Shown: positions 9,476 through 18,343 of the stretch, piece after piece
Layout of the letters: each line of letters opens with the position of its first letter
How positions within the stretch are numbered: position 1 is the stretch's first letter
Assembly: GCF_010731695.1 (NCBI RefSeq)
Contig: NZ_AP022586.1
Span: 3,472,001-3,536,000, forward strand
Origin: Mycolicibacterium litorale
Lineage (GTDB): Bacteria; Actinomycetota; Actinomycetes; Mycobacteriales; Mycobacteriaceae
DNA: 64,000 nt
Direction of reading: 5' to 3'
Notes under the pieces: generated by a model
Databases searched by the model: none
Told to the model about the DNA's origin: nothing
The model's input: the letters and a program-made list of their open reading frames with translations, nothing else
Position numbers and translations under genes: made by a program

Positions 9476-9750
9476 ACCGACACCGTGGTGATCGCGTCCG
9501 AGCTGGAGGAGTCGGTCCCCTCGTATTTGGCACCGCTCACCGATAGGTCGCCCGCCTGGTCGGTGATGCGGCTGGACTGGCGGCTCTGAAGAGAGGTAAG
9601 GGCCGCGTTCATTGCGGCGACCCCGGCGCCGCTGGGCTGGGCGACCGTGATCCCGCCGGAATCCGCGCCGACCAGCAACGATGCGACGGCACCGCTGGCG
9701 GCTGCGGCGACACGCAGCCCGTTCGCGTCGACTTGCAATTCGTTTGCCAT
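9472..9750 (-). CDS. Small ESX-type (WXG100/EspC-like) protein
   Basis: A 92-residue alanine/serine-rich protein, probably helical and without membrane segments, with start ATG 9750 (MANELQVDANGLR). It has no clear WxG, but its length, composition and position directly before an ESX toxin gene fit the small partner or chaperone proteins (EspC/DUF2580-like) that pair with large type VII substrates. The stop overlaps the GTG of the toxin gene, so the three genes down to 7212 form one operon. Confidence 0.6.
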   Translation of the reverse strand: MANELQVDANGLRVAAAASGAVASLLVGADSGGITVAQPSGAGVAAMNAALTSLQSRQSSRITDQAGDLSVSGAKYEGTDSSSSDAITTVSV

Positions 9751-10319
9751 GCCAACCCCCAATTGGCGATTCCGTTTGCTGGAAGGATACCGCAGGGCTG
9801 GCATGCGCAATACGCTCGATGCGAGCGAGCGGGTCCGGTTGGATCTCAGGTGTGTCCCGGGTACGAGTCTTGGTGAGTTGCCACCGACGAGCCGACTGCT
9901 GAGGCGCGCACACGAGGTGGAGGTGCTACGTCGAGCATGACGAACCGAAACAGGCTGGTGGCCTCCACCTCGAGGACGTCCTGGACAATACTGAGAGAGC
10001 GGCACAGTTGCCTTCCGGCTCGACGCCATGCTGATCCCGCAGCATCCCGTATACCAACCCCTCTGCCTGGCAACGGGGCACTGATACGTCCTAGGAGACC
10101 TGGCCTTCCCGGATATCGTCGGCCTCAAATGGCTCACGCGCACGAACCGGCGTTACACCGACGCCGACGAGGATGATCTCGGCAACATCGACATCTTGAG
10201 CCTGGAGGGGGCCGCGTTCACCGTCGAGGGCGATCGGGGACGCGTTCGCGTCGTGTCGGCGAAGCCCATCATAAAATTGAGCGACCAGGAGGCCGTTCGG
10301 CCTTTGGCGAAGGAGTGCG
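9751..10319. other. Intergenic region, possible remnant of a + strand gene
   Basis: A 569-base gap upstream of the Tox-PL operon, which should hold its promoter. From 10085 to about 10312 the + strand frame is open and protein-like (GNIDILSLEGAAFTVEGD), but it lacks a convincing start and runs into the opposing membrane-protein gene, so it may be a decayed fragment. On the minus strand a TTG-started 78-codon frame (10091-10327) overlaps the stop of the 101-residue membrane gene, but its composition looks antisense. I call neither a gene. Confidence 0.35.
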
Positions 10320-10625
10320 TCAGACAAACCCCATGGCCTGCACGAGGAGAAACCCCGGCAGGAACACGGCCAATGTCATTGGCGCCGAAATCAACCCGAT
10401 CAGCATTCCGCGTCCGATCTGGCCGGCGTTACCCGGTCGTGCTCTCAGCAGTGCCGCGATGGCGAGGTCAACCAGTAGGAGCGGCAGGACGAAGACGGCG
10501 AGCACAAACCACGGCAGGAACACCCACACGGCGACCTCGACGACGAGAATGTTGCCCAGCGCGGCCACGAAGGCAATGGGCCCATACGAACGCGTGACCT
10601 GCTGTGCCGCAGCACTATTCACCAT
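10320..10625 (-). CDS. Small membrane protein (101 aa)
   Basis: A protein of about 101 residues with three hydrophobic segments (around 15-40, 42-60 and 72-98), including VAVWVFLPWFVLAVFVLPLL. The start is ATG 10625, overlapping the last 7 bases of the preceding membrane gene; GTG 10622 is an alternative. It is the third gene of a run with the ESX-type protein at 10956-12416. It has no recognised family. Its position suggests a role tied to the upstream secreted protein, such as membrane immunity or an export helper; this is inference. Confidence 0.65.
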   Translation of the reverse strand: MVNSAAAQQVTRSYGPIAFVAALGNILVVEVAVWVFLPWFVLAVFVLPLLLVDLAIAALLRARPGNAGQIGRGMLIGLISAPMTLAVFLPGFLLVQAMGFV

Positions 10626-10942
10626 GCGAGGATCCATAATCCGTACACAAGACCGCCGACGAGGACAACCGCAAACGATCCGGCCAAACTGAGCGCCAGC
10701 CCACGTGCACGCGCCGATGCGGATCTGGTCAGTGCGGCGCATAGGACCGCGCCCAGGACGAAGACGACAGCGGCACTGATGAGGAAAAGGATGGCTCCGT
10801 TGGTGCCGGGATGCCACTTCCCGAGGAGCCACGAAGTCACGATGACGAGTGCCAGAACGAGTTGGGTCACGAACGGCGCCGACCACGTAGCGGTGGACCA
10901 GGCCCGTGAGTCCAAGTTGTTGAGTCGCGTGAGTGCTGTCAT
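10619..10942 (-). CDS. Small membrane protein (107 aa)
   Basis: A 107-residue protein with three predicted membrane helices (about 25-42, 50-72 and 80-106), ATG 10942. It begins 13 bases after the stop of the ESX-type gene and overlaps the next small membrane gene, so the three are probably co-transcribed. It has no recognised family. Paired small membrane proteins behind an ESX substrate with a unique C-terminus could be immunity proteins; the sequence alone cannot show this. Confidence 0.65.
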   Translation of the reverse strand: MTALTRLNNLDSRAWSTATWSAPFVTQLVLALVIVTSWLLGKWHPGTNGAILFLISAAVVFVLGAVLCAALTRSASARARGLALSLAGSFAVVLVGGLVYGLWILAW

Positions 10943-10955
10943 GTCACCTGCCTGA

Positions 10956-12416
10956 TCAAACGGGAGTCACGCCCGGGGGCAAGGGAATCGACGGAACGTG
11001 CGGTGGATCACCGGGGGCCCCGAACTCAGTCCACGGCAATGGGATCGGTACATCGTAATCAGGATTCCACCCTCCAGAATCGAATGGTGCAAAGGCGCTG
11101 CCGCCCGCCCCGATGTCGTGGTGCTGTGGGAGATTCACCATCGGTCCGGTGGAGTTACCGGCGATCGCCGGATCGATGAGCACCGTCCGAGTCGAGCCAT
11201 CGGGGAAGTTCTGATACACCTCCATGGAGGGATAGTCGGTCCGTGTCCCGTCGACACGCACGCCGTCGGCGGTGGGAGTGAAGACGAGATCACCATTGAC
11301 GGTCCACGGGTTGTTCTCCATCGGCCAGGGCGGGTCCTTGGCGATGTCAGGAGCGAAGGGATTGGCGGCCTCGTATTTGATGCGGACCGCCCCGTCATCG
11401 GTCTGTTGCACCACGGCTTCTGGTATCCCGACCTTGACCTGCCCGGGTCCGCCGTCGGGAGTGAGTTCGACGGAGGGGTTCTGCCGCATCACGACGAGAC
11501 CGTTCTCGTAGTCAATGTAGGTCGTCACCTTCGTGTTGGCAGGGTCGAAGTTCGGGTCAGCAGGCCTGATGTTCCCGAAGTCTCGCTTCCACGGTCCGCT
11601 GATCACATCCCGCTGTTCGATCCATTGGCCCACCCGAACGACTCCTTGACCGGGCACCGGACGGATCTTCACAACCCTGACTTCGGGCGGTACGCCGTCG
11701 GTGTCGGGATCGTAGCTGTGCGGATCGAGGGCCGCTGCGGTCTGCCAGTCAGTTGCTGACGATGGACCGCGACCGAAGATTTCGCTGAACGCATCGATCT
11801 GATTCTGGCGGCGGTTGGCGAGATCCTCGGCCTGCCCAGAAGGTGTCTGCTTGAAGTCGACGGTTCGAATGGTCGGGTCATGCTCGCTCTTCTCCTCGGC
11901 GGGCGCCTTCTCCCCTTTGCCTCCACCTACTCCGAGCCGTGCGTACTCGTTGCCGACCTGCCGAAGCTTTGCGCCGACGGCGTTCAGCTCGTTGTTCGAG
12001 GTCGACACGACCTCGCCGATCCGGGCAACACCCGTCTGCACGATCGGCACCAGCTTTGGCTCGTGCCTGGGACCGGCCGGTACAGACTGCGCCGCGGCGA
12101 GCACCCAGGATTTGATCGAGTCAAGGTTCTGCCGGCCCGTTGACACCACCTGCGCCGACTCCGTGATGTGCAAGCCAAGCCGCTTGTCGAGGCCCGCCAG
12201 CTGCGCGATCACGTGGGCGTGCTCTGCGTTCTTACCGCCGTAGGCGGTGGCCGCCTCGCCCGACCAGTATGGGCCGGGAGCTGCCGTATGGGCTGTCGCT
12301 CCGAGAGCCTGCAAGTGGCCGCTTTGGTCGAACGCATCCCCTGTCTCCGGCACCCCTGCTCCGAAGGTGTCGCGCGCCCGCGACCATGCCACCAGGAAGG
12401 CGTCGAGCGCGCTCAC
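10956..12416 (-). CDS. Large ESX-type secreted protein with unknown C-terminal domain
   Basis: A protein of about 486 residues. The first 170 residues are helical with a YWSGEAATAY motif at the expected turn, like the N-terminal domains of type VII secretion substrates. A charged, Gly-rich linker follows (GGGKGEKAPAEEKSEHD). The last 270 residues are rich in Val, Thr, Pro and Asp, with patterns suggesting beta structure (VTTYIDYENGLVVMRQNPS). I do not recognise this domain, and no catalytic motif stands out. I chose GTG 12416 (MSALDAFLVAW); the frame is open for 23 more codons. It is divergent from the gene at 12590 and followed by two tiny membrane proteins. Confidence 0.65.
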   Translation of the reverse strand: MSALDAFLVAWSRARDTFGAGVPETGDAFDQSGHLQALGATAHTAAPGPYWSGEAATAYGGKNAEHAHVIAQLAGLDKRLGLHITESAQVVSTGRQNLDSIKSWVLAAAQSVPAGPRHEPKLVPIVQTGVARIGEVVSTSNNELNAVGAKLRQVGNEYARLGVGGGKGEKAPAEEKSEHDPTIRTVDFKQTPSGQAEDLANRRQNQIDAFSEIFGRGPSSATDWQTAAALDPHSYDPDTDGVPPEVRVVKIRPVPGQGVVRVGQWIEQRDVISGPWKRDFGNIRPADPNFDPANTKVTTYIDYENGLVVMRQNPSVELTPDGGPGQVKVGIPEAVVQQTDDGAVRIKYEAANPFAPDIAKDPPWPMENNPWTVNGDLVFTPTADGVRVDGTRTDYPSMEVYQNFPDGSTRTVLIDPAIAGNSTGPMVNLPQHHDIGAGGSAFAPFDSGGWNPDYDVPIPLPWTEFGAPGDPPHVPSIPLPPGVTPV

Positions 12417-12589
12417 GCAATCCAGCGTATGCGCTGGGAGCTCCTCCCCCATGCACCAAACGCGCGTCGCGGGGAGATCGTGCATCCCCCGGACGATGTT
12501 TGCCTGGCGGGGAGGACCGGCAACTTAACACTGGAAGTGGATCCAGATGGCGGCGACACGGACTTGGCGGGCCACGCGAGAGGGCGACG

Positions 12590-13887
12590 ATGGCAGACGA
12601 AGAGCTCAACACCCCACCGGACGGGGCGGGCAACCTGCCCGCGACCTCCGAACCCACCCCCGGCGAGGTCGTGGTGTCCACGCAACCCGAAGGGCTCCTG
12701 GTCGGCGGTGACCCCGAGGCCGTCGAGGCCTACCTACAGCGGCTCACCGAGAACGCCGGATACGCCATCCAGGTCGTGGGGCTCGACAAGGTATCGCTGG
12801 GCAATGCGACCGGACTCGCCGCCAGTGCGGCGTCGATCCTCGGGCAATCCGCGAAGTTCGTGCAGCTACACCCCGACAGCATCAAGGCAGTGCGGAAGGG
12901 ACAGCTGATACCCGGGACGGACGGCTTCTTCCGCATGACAACTCGTGGTGCAGATAAGAAGTTCGTCAGCCAGTTGCAGTGGAAGCCGACGAACGTCAAC
13001 CCGGCCAAGCTCATGTCCGCGCAGATGCTCGCCGTGCAGATCGCGCTCAAGACGGCGATCAGCGAGGTCGAGGACCCGTCCAGCGCGTCGAGAACAAGGT
13101 CGAGGAAGTCCTGCGCCTCGCGCAGGCCACCCGCTCGGGTGATGTCCTCGGCGACCGCCTGTCGATCGAGCGCATGGTCAACTACCTCGACAAGCACGGG
13201 TCGTTCTCGGATACCGACTGGGATTGGATCTCGAGTGTCGGGCCGGGCCTGAACCGGACGGTCGAGCAGCTGCGCCAGCACGCCCTCGCCACGCTCAAGA
13301 CTTTCGACCCGTCACGACCGATCCAGGACCGCGCCGAGTTCGTCGTCAACGCGGTGGAGAACCAGCAGCTGGGCGAAACGCTGAGCCTGCTCGTCGTCGC
13401 CGAGGAGTCGCTGTTCCAGTGGCAGCGGCTGCGCATCGCCCGGGTGGAAGCGACCGAGCCACAACATCTTCAGAAGGTGCTCGACGACGCCCGCGAGCTG
13501 CTCGCCCACCAGATGGCCGCCGACGGAGAGCTGTACCGGCGGGCGCAGACCGTGCTCGACGCCGTCGCGAGAACCGAGGCGATCGACGGATTCCGCTTCT
13601 GGTCCGTCCAGGGGCTGACCCGAGACCTGCCCAAGCTGCGCGAGGACCTCGACCGCTTCGCCCACGCCCGTCGCGCGCAAGCCCTCGAGTGGTCGGAGAT
13701 CAACGCGCCCACCCCGAAGGAGGCGATCCAGGCCGCCGCCGACAAGGCTTCCGTTGCGGCGACGCAGGCACTCGAAGCCGCCACCGAGGGCTACACGGCG
13801 GTCAGCAACTTCTTCTCGAAGACGACGCGGGAAGGGTCGAAACTGTTCGGCAAGAGGCGATCCTGTGATCAGTCGGACGAGGAGTAG
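12590..13887 (+). pseudogene. Frameshifted hypothetical gene
   Basis: Two overlapping frames make one protein of about 430 residues. The first begins at ATG 12590 (MADEELNTPP) behind GAGAGGG and reads well to about 13075 (LKTAISEVED). The other frame continues without a gap (VQRVENKVEEVLRLAQ) to the stop at 13887. One base seems to be missing near 13073-13078, where GACCCGTCC would read through as GACGCCGTCC. The product is soluble and strongly helical, with probable coiled coil after the break and an alanine-rich helix before a basic tail. I do not recognise the family. It is either a recent loss of function or a sequencing error; the intact codon pattern on both sides favours a recent event or an error. 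Confidence 0.7.
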
Positions 13888-13894
13888 CCCGACC

Positions 13895-14656
13895 TCACGG
13901 CACGCTGCCGTGCCGGCACTGCACCGCCATCGGCGGCGCGTCGCCGAGCAGCGTCCCCAGCGGCGCAAGCGCACCGTCGTCGCGCAGGGCGACGACCGGC
14001 GGTAGCGACAGCCGCACCTCGACGATGGTCGCTCCTTCATCGGGCGCGGTCCGGCACCCGAACGCCACCCGCTCCCCCGCTCCCGTACCGAACGCCTCGT
14101 CGACGCGGTTGCGGACAGCGGTCAACGTCAGCCGGCCGCCGACCGCATCGCGCAGCACCGGATCGAGGACGGTACGTGCCTCATCGGTCAGGGCCGCCGC
14201 ATCGCCGAAGTAGGTGTCCGGCGCGACACCCGCACACGTGCCGTGGGCGTACCACTCGTGGTTCGTCAGCGACTGCGTGTTGACGGTGGCCGACTCCAGC
14301 CGGTCGCGGACGTGGTCGGACAACGGCACCGGCGGCAGCGCGGACTCGTGATCGTGAAACTGTTGTGGCACATCGCAATACTGGCGGTCGCGCGGCTGTG
14401 ACCACAGCCCGTGTAGCAGAAGCGTCTGCCCCGCCGAGGTGACCTCATCGGACCGGCATGCCGCGTTCTCCGGTTCGGCGGTGCAGAAGCTGGGCGCCCA
14501 GGTGAGGACCAGCCAGCTGGAGGCGGCGCCGTCGGAGACCAGTGCGGACGGGTTGGGCGTCTTGTCGAGGGCGGTGACGCTGTAGGTGACGGCGGCGACG
14601 ACGACCGTGGCCAGTGCTGCGGAAATCGACAATACGGCTACGTCGCCTCGCCGCAT
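13895..14656 (-). CDS. Ribonuclease T2 family protein, membrane-anchored or secreted
   Basis: A protein of about 253 residues. An N-terminal hydrophobic segment (about 6-28) acts as signal or anchor. Both RNase T2 active-site blocks are present: CAS I as LLLHGLW and CAS II as NHEWYAHGTCAG, each with its catalytic His. Cys residues near both blocks could form disulfides, as expected outside the cytoplasm. The enzyme cleaves single-stranded RNA through 2',3'-cyclic phosphates. I chose ATG 14656, preceded by AAAGGG; GTG 14671 in frame is an alternative. It is divergent from the membrane protein/RT operon. Confidence 0.85.
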   Translation of the reverse strand: MRRGDVAVLSISAALATVVVAAVTYSVTALDKTPNPSALVSDGAASSWLVLTWAPSFCTAEPENAACRSDEVTSAGQTLLLHGLWSQPRDRQYCDVPQQFHDHESALPPVPLSDHVRDRLESATVNTQSLTNHEWYAHGTCAGVAPDTYFGDAAALTDEARTVLDPVLRDAVGGRLTLTAVRNRVDEAFGTGAGERVAFGCRTAPDEGATIVEVRLSLPPVVALRDDGALAPLGTLLGDAPPMAVQCRHGSVP

Positions 14657-14765
14657 GGTGCACCCTTTCACCAGGGAGAGCAGCCATCAGCGCGCTGCAC
14701 GGCAACAGCGTCTCACAGCAATGCGCCGGCGTTGCCTGATCGCCGACGAAAGGTGCTGCGAACGT

Positions 14766-16859
14766 GTGGGCGTGGCCGGGTACCTTGCGGTGAACGACAT
14801 CGACCGCTGGTTCGCGCGCACCAGCCGCCGCGAGCACCGCACGGTGTCTCTGTACGGCTGCCTGCTGACCGGCAGGATGTTCGAGTACTTCCGCTACCGC
14901 CTGCGCTACGCGCTGCTCGTCGACGGCGCGACGTTCGTCGTCCACGTCGCCGAGTTCCTGATCATCCTCACCAGCCTCGGCGGGCTCGCGGCGTTCACGG
15001 TGATGATCCTGCGGGTCGGCAGCCTCATCGTCAGCGGCGCCTGGTGGGGACTGCTCGAGGTGATGCGCGAACGCGTGCGCGGACTTTCGTTGACCCGCGA
15101 CCGCGACGCCGTTGAGCGCGAGATCAGCAGCTGGCTGGTGCTGTCGCTGATCGTGGCGACGGCGGTGGCGGTCGCCGGCGCGGCGGTGGCGTTGTCACTG
15201 CTGCCCTCCACCGACGATCCGCTCGGACTGCTGTACGCGCTGCTGGTCGTCCTCGAGCTCGCGGTGCGAATGCCGGTGCGGGTCTTGCATTCCGGCATGT
15301 ACGCCACCCGGCGGATCTACCGGCCGCTGTGGACACTGTTCGCCCCGACCGCCGTACAGATCGTGGTCATCGGCGCCGGGGCGCTCTTCTACCCCACTGC
15401 CGCCGTGGTCGTCGCGATCATCGCCTCCAATGCGCTGTCGATCTGGATCACCGTCCACTTCGCGCTGCGCCTCTACCGACTCAACGGCGTCTCCCCGCGT
15501 CCCCGGACGGCGTCGCTGCGGGATCGGCTGCCGCGGTTCCCCGTCCGGCAGGGATTCGACGCCACGGTAGCCGGACTGGGTCTACGGCTCGACGCGATCG
15601 CCGTCCTCGCGATCGCCGGCATCTACGGCACCAGCACCCGGTCCTTCGACCTGACCGCCGGGTTCGAGGCGTGGCGCGACATCGACGCCTTCCAGTTCTT
15701 CTATTTGGTGCTGCCGCTGCTGCGCGGCGCCTACGAGTCGACGGCGGTCTTCTACTTCGATTTCGTTCGGCTGCGGCGCGTTCCGGCGCTGCGCGAGTAC
15801 CGGGTGCGGTTCTTCCACCGGCTGCTGATCGTCACGCCCGTGGTCACCCTGCACTTCTGGGGGCTCGCGGTGGTGCTGGGGCTGTTCGTGCTGCCCGGCA
15901 TCCCGTTCACGTTCCTGCTGGCGCTGCTGCCGCTGTTCATCGTGCGCAGCTTCATCGGCACCTACCAGGTGCGGTTGTTCGCCGAGGGGCAGTTCCGCGC
16001 GCTCAACATCACCATCGCGTTCTCGGCGGTGTTGTTCGCGCTGGTGTGGATCGACGTGAATCCCGCCTCGGATCTCCTCGAGCTCACCGCGGCGATGATC
16101 ACGCTGCTGATCGTGCACATCAATCTGCAACATCTCCGCGACCGCATCCCGCCCCCGCCGACCCAGTTGCCGCTCGGCGACTGGATCCGGGCGCTGGCCG
16201 CTGAACCGGGCCCGGTGCGCGCCGGGACGATCACCGTCCCGGAGTGGATTCCGGAGCGGCAGCGCGCCGCCGCGATCGATATGATACGGAAGACGTTGAC
16301 GGACAACGGATGTCTGGCGTTCTGTTCGGCGACGACGCTGGTGTTCTACACGCGCAGGGACATCGCGTGCGAGCCGCACCTCGAGGTGCAGACCGCCACC
16401 GGCGGCGCGGCCAATCGTGCTCAGTACTGGCGGGAGCCGGCCCCTGACGGACGTTCGGCGCTGGACCGCATCACGACGGCCCAGTGGCTCGCTCCGATTG
16501 CGGGTGTGCCGCAAGAGCCGCAGAGCCCGGAATGCCTCGCGCCGGAGTTCTTCGAGATCTTCCCCGACGGGGTGGTGGCCGCCCTGGACACCCGCGCGGG
16601 CGCGCAAGCCATGCGTGCGCTCGACGACGACCTGGTGCCGGCGATCCTGCCCGCGGCGATGAAGAGCCTCGACGACGACGCGTTGGTGGTGTCGGTGGCC
16701 GGGCGTTGGCTGTCGCCGATCTTCCACGAGAACAAGGTGCGGATGATCTTCCTGCTACCCCCGGATCCGGAGCCGGCGCAGTTCCAGCGTTGGCTGCGCA
16801 CGCTGCGGGCGTGGCGGCTCGGGCAGTGGGACCGGGAGGTCGCGGTCCATGGTGCTTGA
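14766..16859 (+). CDS. Large polytopic membrane protein, partner of the reverse transcriptase
   Basis: About 697 residues from GTG 14766. The true start is uncertain within 14721-14790; GAAAGG at 14748-14753 favours the later codons. The first 450 residues hold roughly 10-12 hydrophobic segments, spaced like an oligosaccharide-flippase/MATE-type exporter, though I see no diagnostic motif. The last 220 residues are soluble and acidic (from about TITVPEWIPERQRAAAID) and presumably cytoplasmic. The stop overlaps the RT start by 11 bases, so the two are translationally coupled and probably act together. I cannot assign a substrate or activity. The role may be to anchor the RT or be its effector; this is inference. 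Confidence 0.8.
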   Translation: MGVAGYLAVNDIDRWFARTSRREHRTVSLYGCLLTGRMFEYFRYRLRYALLVDGATFVVHVAEFLIILTSLGGLAAFTVMILRVGSLIVSGAWWGLLEVMRERVRGLSLTRDRDAVEREISSWLVLSLIVATAVAVAGAAVALSLLPSTDDPLGLLYALLVVLELAVRMPVRVLHSGMYATRRIYRPLWTLFAPTAVQIVVIGAGALFYPTAAVVVAIIASNALSIWITVHFALRLYRLNGVSPRPRTASLRDRLPRFPVRQGFDATVAGLGLRLDAIAVLAIAGIYGTSTRSFDLTAGFEAWRDIDAFQFFYLVLPLLRGAYESTAVFYFDFVRLRRVPALREYRVRFFHRLLIVTPVVTLHFWGLAVVLGLFVLPGIPFTFLLALLPLFIVRSFIGTYQVRLFAEGQFRALNITIAFSAVLFALVWIDVNPASDLLELTAAMITLLIVHINLQHLRDRIPPPPTQLPLGDWIRALAAEPGPVRAGTITVPEWIPERQRAAAIDMIRKTLTDNGCLAFCSATTLVFYTRRDIACEPHLEVQTATGGAANRAQYWREPAPDGRSALDRITTAQWLAPIAGVPQEPQSPECLAPEFFEIFPDGVVAALDTRAGAQAMRALDDDLVPAILPAAMKSLDDDALVVSVAGRWLSPIFHENKVRMIFLLPPDPEPAQFQRWLRTLRAWRLGQWDREVAVHGA

Positions 16860-18183
16860 GCCGGTCGACATCGACCAGTGCTTGGTCGACCCGGCGACCT
16901 ACGAGTCGACAATCCTGCGGATCTACGCCAAGCGCAACGAGCGGGGTATGGGGTTCCACGACGTCGCCGATGGCGTGACGTATTTCGATGCGGCCACCGA
17001 TCGAAAGGCGTTGTCCCGGGCCATCGCCGCGAGCATCGCCGAGGGCAGCTACGAGCCGCAGCCGGTCGATCTGTGGTTCCTGGAGACCAACGGCAAGCGC
17101 CGTGCGGCGCACATGCCGGGGTTCGTCGATCACATCGTGGGGTCGGCGTTGTTCAAGTTGCTGTCGCACAACGCCCGCTGCTACGGCCTGCCGGGCGTGT
17201 ACTCATATCTGCCGGGGGTGACGAACGTGGGCGCGATGCGGGCGTTCGCGGCGTTCATCCGTGACCACCGCGAACGGGTCGGACCGAGGGGCGGACCGGT
17301 GTACGTGCTGCAGTCCGACTTCGAGAAGTACGGCGACAATCTACCGGTCGGACCGGACGCCGCGCTGTGGAAGACCTTGCGGGAGGTGGCGTCGCTCGGC
17401 AACGGGCGTGGTGAGATCAGCGGTGGTGCATGGAATTTGATTACGGCACTGATCCGCCCGGTGGTGCGTGAGGAGGACGGTACCGAGTTCACCCGGCTCA
17501 ACGGGGTCGCGATGGGGACGCCACTGGTGCCGGTGCTCGGGAATCTGGCGGTGGTGCCGATGGACCGGGCGATCACCGATACCGACGGGGTGTTCTATGC
17601 CCGGTACAACGACGACTTCATGGTCGCCCATGGGGATCTCGCAGTGATCCACGAGGCGGACGCGCGGATCGACGGGTTGGTCGCGGAGCTGGGCGTCAAG
17701 CGGAAGCTGAGCAAGGAGTTGCGGACGGCGCTGTCGGTACACGGCCGGCCGTGCGAGGTTGACCCCGCCTACCGTGGCCGGGACCGGATCGACTGCCTGG
17801 GCATGTCCGTGACGGCTGTCGGGACGGTGACGCTGGGGCCACATCGGTTGCGTCGCTTCGTTGCCCGGATCGCGGCGCGGATCGATGCGGCGGCGCCGAC
17901 GTTGTCGGGGATGACGGCGCGGGAGCGGGCGGGCCATCTGGTTGCGGCGACGAATGTGATGCTGGATGTCAGCAGCCCGTTCGCGGTGGCCGGGTTGTCG
18001 GCACTGCTCGACACGGTGACGGATCGGGGGTCGCTGAAGGATCTGGATTACCGGATCGCGCGGAAGATCGCGCAGGCGGCGACGGGGACGCCGGGGGTGC
18101 GGGGGTTCCGGCAGTTGTCGCCGGAGGTGCTCTATCGGGAGATGGGTCTGGTGTCGTTGGTGGCGTTGCGGAATTCGCGGTGA
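16849..18183 (+). CDS. Stand-alone reverse transcriptase of unassigned group
   Basis: A 444-residue protein with the core RT motifs in order. RT1/2 region: YEPQPVDLW and TNGKRRAAHMPGFVDHIVGS (70-99). Motif A: LQSDFEKYGDNL (Asp157). Motif B: AMGTPLVPVLGNL (221-233), with Met-Gly where Gln-Gly is usual. Motif C: YARYNDDFMV (Asp255, Asp256). Motif D: GVKRKLSKE (282-290). Motif E-like: CLGMSVTAVG. All three polymerase Asp residues are intact. There is no maturase or HNH domain as in group II introns, no VTG motif as in retrons and no variable repeat as in DGRs. ATG 16849 has GGGAGG nine bases upstream and overlaps the membrane-protein gene. It probably belongs to the unknown-group/abortive-infection-type RTs often linked to phage defence; activity and template are unknown. 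Confidence 0.9.
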   Translation: MVLEPVDIDQCLVDPATYESTILRIYAKRNERGMGFHDVADGVTYFDAATDRKALSRAIAASIAEGSYEPQPVDLWFLETNGKRRAAHMPGFVDHIVGSALFKLLSHNARCYGLPGVYSYLPGVTNVGAMRAFAAFIRDHRERVGPRGGPVYVLQSDFEKYGDNLPVGPDAALWKTLREVASLGNGRGEISGGAWNLITALIRPVVREEDGTEFTRLNGVAMGTPLVPVLGNLAVVPMDRAITDTDGVFYARYNDDFMVAHGDLAVIHEADARIDGLVAELGVKRKLSKELRTALSVHGRPCEVDPAYRGRDRIDCLGMSVTAVGTVTLGPHRLRRFVARIAARIDAAAPTLSGMTARERAGHLVAATNVMLDVSSPFAVAGLSALLDTVTDRGSLKDLDYRIARKIAQAATGTPGVRGFRQLSPEVLYREMGLVSLVALRNSR

Positions 18184-18343
18184 TCTTGCGGATGTGCCTG
18201 TGGCGCGGTTAGGTTGAAGCTGGCGCGGATCCCGCACGTGTGCGGTCACTGCGAGAGGCCACAGAGGTTGCGGCTTTCGGTCTCTCTTTTTCGGCGTTTT
18301 TGCCCGCGCCTCTTACTTTGGGGTGCCTGAAGTCCGGCTCTCG
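18184..18343. other. Gap after the RT gene with T-rich tracts
   Basis: A 160-base gap between the RT stop and the convergent DUF3427 helicase remnant. It contains two T tracts (about 18286-18302) after a GAGAG...CTCTC pair (around 18251-18285) that could close a weak, imperfect hairpin. This may be a terminator for the RT operon or part of a small RNA. The pairing is too poor to claim either. Confidence 0.25.

Noticed and set aside
10091..10327. 78-codon TTG-started gene overlapping the 101-residue membrane gene
   Set aside because: The overlap is suggestive, but the opposite strand reads more like protein; left as unresolved intergenic sequence.
18246..18302. Intrinsic terminator after the RT gene
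   Set aside because: T tracts are present, but the stem is short and mismatched; kept only as a low-confidence remark.
16849..18343. Retron, group II intron or DGR interpretation of the RT
   Set aside because: No VTG motif or msr/msd-like folded region visible upstream, no maturase/HNH domain, and no template/variable repeat pair.
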